Position numbers and translations under genes: made by a program. 19,068 bases of DNA from an uncultured Rikenellaceae bacterium. Its GTDB lineage: Bacteria; Bacteroidota; Bacteroidia; Bacteroidales; Rikenellaceae. The notes under the pieces are model-generated. The model was not told the origin of the DNA. It did not search any database and worked only from the letters and a program-made list of their open reading frames with translations. The stretch is from the NCBI GenBank assembly GCA_947038135.1, contig CAMQVM010000005.1:1-19068 (forward strand), given 5' to 3'. Shown one piece after another: positions 16,139 to 19,068 of this stretch (positions are counted from its first letter, which is position 1; every line of letters begins with the position of its first letter).

Positions 16139-18538
16139 TTACATTTCAAAAGGTTTTTCAGATAGGTAAATATTATAATCTTTAATCATGCCCGATGAGT
16201 TTTCTTGAGGGCGTGGTAGATATTTAAATCCTGATATTTTATAATCACCGCCCAAGTCTAACACTAAGCTATGAGGAAAGCTAGGCTTATTATCAACACG
16301 TGAGGTATGCCAAAAAGTAGACTCTTGTAGGTCATATACCTTCTCTGCATCTGAGTTGTCGAGAACCACCTCTTCGCTATCTGCATAGCATACACGCCAC
16401 TTGTCTCGTGGTATCTCTTTGCCTTTTTCATCTAACAAATATAGCTCTGCAATAGATGACATACCATCATTTTTAAAGCTGCTTAATGCCTCGATACAGA
16501 AATATTTAGCGTCGTATATCTCATCAAATTTAATCGTCTGCCATCTGTTACCTCTCTCAAATACACCTACTTTAACAGGCTTATGATTTGCAAGGTTTAG
16601 AGTGTCTGTTGCCTTTCTGTTATATGGCGACTCCTCAATATGTAGAGTGTTTAAAATAGGAGTTTTCAACCCTTCAACAGTGGTGTTTTCAGGTGATGCA
16701 AGGTCAAGTATAATAATCTCATTATCGCCCTCTTTCATCCAGCACCCAGGCATATATAGTGTCTGCTGTGGTCCTATCTCCCAAAAGCGTCCTAAGTTGT
16801 GTCCATTAACCCAAACCATGCCTTTGCCCCATGTAGAAACATCTAAAAAGGTGTCCCCTACCTCTTCTATATTAAATGTACCCCTGTACCACGCTGGCTT
16901 ATCGCTCTTTTCAGACTCTGTAAAGCTTTTTTTACTCTGCGATTTGTAGTCTACTGGTAGGTTATATACCTTCCATCCTTTGAGCTCAGTAACTCTATTG
17001 CCATCTGCTACTGTTACCTTTTCGGTTATTCCCTTTCGGTCGATAATTCCACTGCCAAAATTTACACGTCCCATAGCTTCAACCAAAATAGTCAGCTCAG
17101 TATCGGTAGCAGTAATAGGTAAAATCAATTTTGTCTCTCCTTTGCGGCGGTCTAATCTTCCAATCTCCTGCTCTCCAACATATACTATCGCCCAATCGTG
17201 AACCTCGTCAATAACTAACATACGGTCAACACCTCCTTTAGGTAGGGTAGTGCGATATATAATTGTTCCCCAGCCTTGATCAAACAGCTCCATTGGTTGG
17301 ATAGTATCAATTTCAACAGCTTTAGGCAGGTTGTCGAATAGAGGAGCTACTTCGCTTACTTTAAATTGAGGTATTGATATCACCTTTTTAGCGGCTGGAA
17401 TTGATTCAGGAATAGACTCCCCCTCATTAAGGTAGTTTCCAAGCAGTTTACGTACAGCATGAAATTTTTCTGTTTCCCATCCTGCCTCACTTATTGGAGC
17501 ATCATAATCATACGATGTTAACATTGTTGAGTAAGGTGGTGTGTTTGCTCCGCCCCACTGCCCGAAGGTTGTTCCTCCGTGTGCCATGTATAAGCTAAAA
17601 GATATCTTGCGGTCGAGCATATCTTTCATGCTGCCACACATATTTTCTACCGAGCGAGTAGCGTGTGCACGTCCCCAATGGTCGAACCACCCCGACCAAT
17701 ACTCGCTACACATTAGCGGTATTGTAGGTTGGTCTTTTGCTAGCTCTTTAAATTGATTGTCGATGTTTGAACCAGCACCAAAATTTATAGTACATAGAAC
17801 ATCATCTAGCATTGTCGATTTAAAATTTGAGCTCCAAGCGCAGCTGAATAGTTGTACATCATCAAACCCTGCATTTATAACAGACTCTTTTATAAGCTCC
17901 ATATATTGCTTATCATCGCCAAATGCTGGATATTCGTTCTCGACCTGCACCATTATAATATTACCGCCTTTGTTGAGGGTCATAGGGCTTAGCTCTTTTC
18001 CTACCTCTTTCATGAATATATCTACTCTATCCATATAAAACTTATCGTCTTTGGTACGAACCTTTATATCTTTTTTCTTTAGTAGCCACCATGGTAATCC
18101 GCCCATATCCCATTCAGCACATACATAAGGTCCAGGTCTGATAATAACATACATACCATGCTTTTGAGCTAGCTCACAAAACTCACGTATGTCATGTTGA
18201 CCCTTAAAATTAAACTTCCCCATCTCTTGCTCGTGAAAGTTCCAGAATACATATAGGCATATAGTATTCATGCCCATTGCCTTGCACATCTCAATGCGGT
18301 GCTCCCAGTAATCTTTTGGTATTCGTGGATAGTGAATCTCTGCTGCACGAATAACAAATGGTTTATCGTTTACTAGAAATGTACGATTACCTAAAGCGAA
18401 GGTGTCGTGCTGTTTAAGTTGGGTGGCGGTCTCTCTCTTTAATGTATGTGTTTCATTGTCAGAGGTGTTGTTTGAAGCTAATGATACATTAGCAAGTACT
18501 ATTAATAGCACTGTTAGTAGTTTAATTTGTTTCATCAT
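16139..18538 (-). CDS. Exported GH35 beta-galactosidase
   Basis: 799 aa. GH35 enzymes are retaining exo-beta-galactosidases that release terminal beta-linked galactose. The signal peptide (MMKQIKLLTVLLIVLANVSLAS) directs export; translation may start at the first or second Met. The catalytic TIM barrel begins near residue 50, with family motifs EIHYPRIPKDYWEHR (67-81), IIRPGPYVCAEWDMGGLPWW (132-151), QVENEY (198-203) and SEYWSGWFDHWG (278-289). By analogy with characterised GH35 enzymes, Glu202 is the acid/base and Glu279 the nucleophile. Jelly-roll accessory domains follow, including WVNGHNLGRFWEIGPQ (576-591). Residues about 645-799 look like a galactose-binding/F5/8-type-C-like module that ends early, at YLSEKPFEM. 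It is convergent with susCD-2 and divergent from the GH2-like gene, with a consensus promoter 131-161 bp upstream of its start codon. Confidence 0.93.
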   Translation of the reverse strand: MMKQIKLLTVLLIVLANVSLASNNTSDNETHTLKRETATQLKQHDTFALGNRTFLVNDKPFVIRAAEIHYPRIPKDYWEHRIEMCKAMGMNTICLYVFWNFHEQEMGKFNFKGQHDIREFCELAQKHGMYVIIRPGPYVCAEWDMGGLPWWLLKKKDIKVRTKDDKFYMDRVDIFMKEVGKELSPMTLNKGGNIIMVQVENEYPAFGDDKQYMELIKESVINAGFDDVQLFSCAWSSNFKSTMLDDVLCTINFGAGSNIDNQFKELAKDQPTIPLMCSEYWSGWFDHWGRAHATRSVENMCGSMKDMLDRKISFSLYMAHGGTTFGQWGGANTPPYSTMLTSYDYDAPISEAGWETEKFHAVRKLLGNYLNEGESIPESIPAAKKVISIPQFKVSEVAPLFDNLPKAVEIDTIQPMELFDQGWGTIIYRTTLPKGGVDRMLVIDEVHDWAIVYVGEQEIGRLDRRKGETKLILPITATDTELTILVEAMGRVNFGSGIIDRKGITEKVTVADGNRVTELKGWKVYNLPVDYKSQSKKSFTESEKSDKPAWYRGTFNIEEVGDTFLDVSTWGKGMVWVNGHNLGRFWEIGPQQTLYMPGCWMKEGDNEIIILDLASPENTTVEGLKTPILNTLHIEESPYNRKATDTLNLANHKPVKVGVFERGNRWQTIKFDEIYDAKYFCIEALSSFKNDGMSSIAELYLLDEKGKEIPRDKWRVCYADSEEVVLDNSDAEKVYDLQESTFWHTSRVDNKPSFPHSLVLDLGGDYKISGFKYLPRPQENSSGMIKDYNIYLSEKPFEM

Positions 18539-18668
18539 TTAATAATTTGTATAGTTAATAAAAATTAAAAAGTTTTATGGTAACACTGGAATGTTAGAGC
18601 ACAATAATAAACTTTATACTTAATAGATTAGTGTTGCATAGTTTATATAAATTACATCAACACGTCGG

Positions 18669-18699
18669 CAAAGATATTATTTTTTATTGTTAAAACAAA
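18669..18699 (-). promoter_or_regulatory. Consensus promoter for the GH35 gene
   Basis: On the minus strand, TTTG (18699-18696) is followed after 19 bp by TATCTTTGC (18676-18668). Both elements match the Bacteroidota consensus exactly. Transcription would start near 18662, leaving a leader of about 124 nt that includes a loose inverted repeat ATAAACT/AGTTTAT. Confidence 0.65.
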
Positions 18700-18719
18700 T
18701 TTTTCGTATGAGAATATAT

Positions 18720-18738
18720 ATGTAATAGCTTATTACAT
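18720..18738. promoter_or_regulatory. 19-bp palindrome between divergent promoters, possible operator
   Basis: ATGTAATA and TATTACAT form perfect 8-bp half sites around a 3-bp spacer (GCT). It lies about 21 bp upstream of the GH35 -33 element and about 50 bp upstream of the candidate GH2 -33. This position suits a dimeric activator serving one or both genes. The binding protein is unknown. Confidence 0.4.
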
Positions 18739-18788
18739 CCAATTAATAGTATCTATTTTGCCTCTTTTTGCTTGGTAATTGTTGCTTT

Positions 18789-18821
18789 TTTGGTCGGTTA
18801 TTTAAAGAATAATAATATTTG
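18789..18821 (+). promoter_or_regulatory. Candidate promoter for the GH2-like gene
   Basis: TTTG (18789-18792) and AATATTTG (18814-18821; seven of eight to consensus) are separated by 21 bp. This is the same -7 octamer as in the candidate susC-1 promoter. The start would be near 18828, giving a leader of about 110 nt. Confidence 0.4.
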
Positions 18822-18853
18822 TACTACTCAAACTACCATTTCGATTTGTCTTA

Positions 18854-18899
18854 TTAATAGAGATATGAAAATGCTGGAACATTTTATAATCTCTATTAA
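18854..18899 (+). repeat. Long stem-loop in the leader of the GH2-like gene
   Basis: TTAATAGAGAT (18854-18864) and ATCTCTATTAA (18889-18899) form a perfect 11-bp stem. Inside it a second stem AAAATG/CATTTT (18868-18873 with 18880-18885) closes a 6-nt loop. It ends 38 bp before the ATG, with no T tract after it, so it is unlikely to be a terminator. It could be a leader RNA structure or a regulator site. Confidence 0.5.
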
Positions 18900-18937
18900 A
18901 TAATTAAACTATTATGTTAAACTAATTTTAAATACAC

Positions 18938-19068
18938 ATGAAAAAAACACACCTTTCCCTTTTTCTATTTTGTCTAACAGGTTTTGCAGGTGGTTTGCAA
19001 GCACAAAAAGTAGAGAGCTTGAATCAAAATTGGCATTTTCAGCGCATCTCAGATGAGACAATCGAGAG
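18938..19068 (+). CDS. GH2-like glycoside hydrolase, N-terminal fragment (cut by window end)
   Basis: Only the first 43 codons are in the window. The product begins MKKTHLSLFLFCLTGFAGG, a clear signal peptide ending near LQAQ, followed by VESLNQNWHFQRISDETIE. The pattern L-N-x-x-W-x-F right after the signal peptide is typical of the N-terminal sugar-binding domain of family 2 glycoside hydrolases (beta-galactosidase, beta-mannosidase or beta-glucuronidase types). The activity cannot be decided without the catalytic domain. It is divergent from the GH35 gene and shares its control region, supporting a common role in glycan breakdown. Confidence 0.6.
   Translation, partial: MKKTHLSLFLFCLTGFAGGLQAQKVESLNQNWHFQRISDETIE

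Noticed and set aside
16401..18038. Several plus-strand open frames of 60-115 codons opposite the GH35 gene
   Set aside because: They lie antisense within a gene with intact GH35 motifs, have no family resemblance, and are frame shadows.
1..19068. CRISPR arrays, tRNA or rRNA genes, insertion sequences
   Set aside because: No regularly spaced repeats, no tRNA cloverleaf or rRNA sequence, and no transposase-like frame or terminal inverted repeats with target duplications were seen on reading both strands.

Overview
The window is from a low-GC member of the Bacteroidota, most likely the Bacteroidales. Evidence: two SusC/SusD outer-membrane pairs, SusD lipoproteins with SpII signal peptides, a Bacteroidales-type DUF6057/PD40 gene pair, and promoter-like sites of the phylum type (TTTG, about 20 bp, TAnnTTTG) upstream of several genes. 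The genus cannot be fixed from sequence reading alone.

Layout from left to right. Positions 1-968 hold no convincing gene. The first ~290 bases are a chain of hairpins, richer in GC than the surroundings, flanked by terminator-like structures. The rest is AT-rich and ends in a probable promoter for susC-1. Next come susC-1 (969-4028) and susD-1 (4053-5729), then a small exported nitroreductase/SagB-like gene (5906-6544) with its own promoter-like site and a strong intrinsic terminator. A two-gene unit follows: a DUF6057-like membrane protein (6835-8370) and a lipoprotein (8386-9816) combining a CxxCH haem c motif with PD40/TolB propeller repeats. A ~1 kb non-coding gap (9817-10823) contains a well-formed promoter, an 8-3-8 palindrome and a terminator-like hairpin, so it may encode a small RNA or an attenuated leader. 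Then come susC-2 (10824-14039) and susD-2 (14050-16029). A long bidirectional terminator separates susD-2 from a convergent GH35 beta-galactosidase (16139-18538, minus strand). A 399-bp divergent control region then leads to the first 43 codons of a GH2-like glycoside hydrolase (18938 to the window end).

Working model: this is part of one or two polysaccharide-utilisation loci. The SusC/SusD pairs would capture and import oligosaccharides, and exported GH35 and GH2 enzymes would remove terminal galactose or related sugars. The GH35 points to a galactoside-containing glycan, but the exact substrate cannot be read from this window. No hybrid two-component regulator, SusR or ECF sigma/anti-sigma pair is present, and neither SusC has an N-terminal STN signalling domain, so the regulator probably lies outside. 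The least understood parts are the haem-motif/DUF6057 pair, the candidate RNA upstream of susC-2, and the structured region at the left edge.
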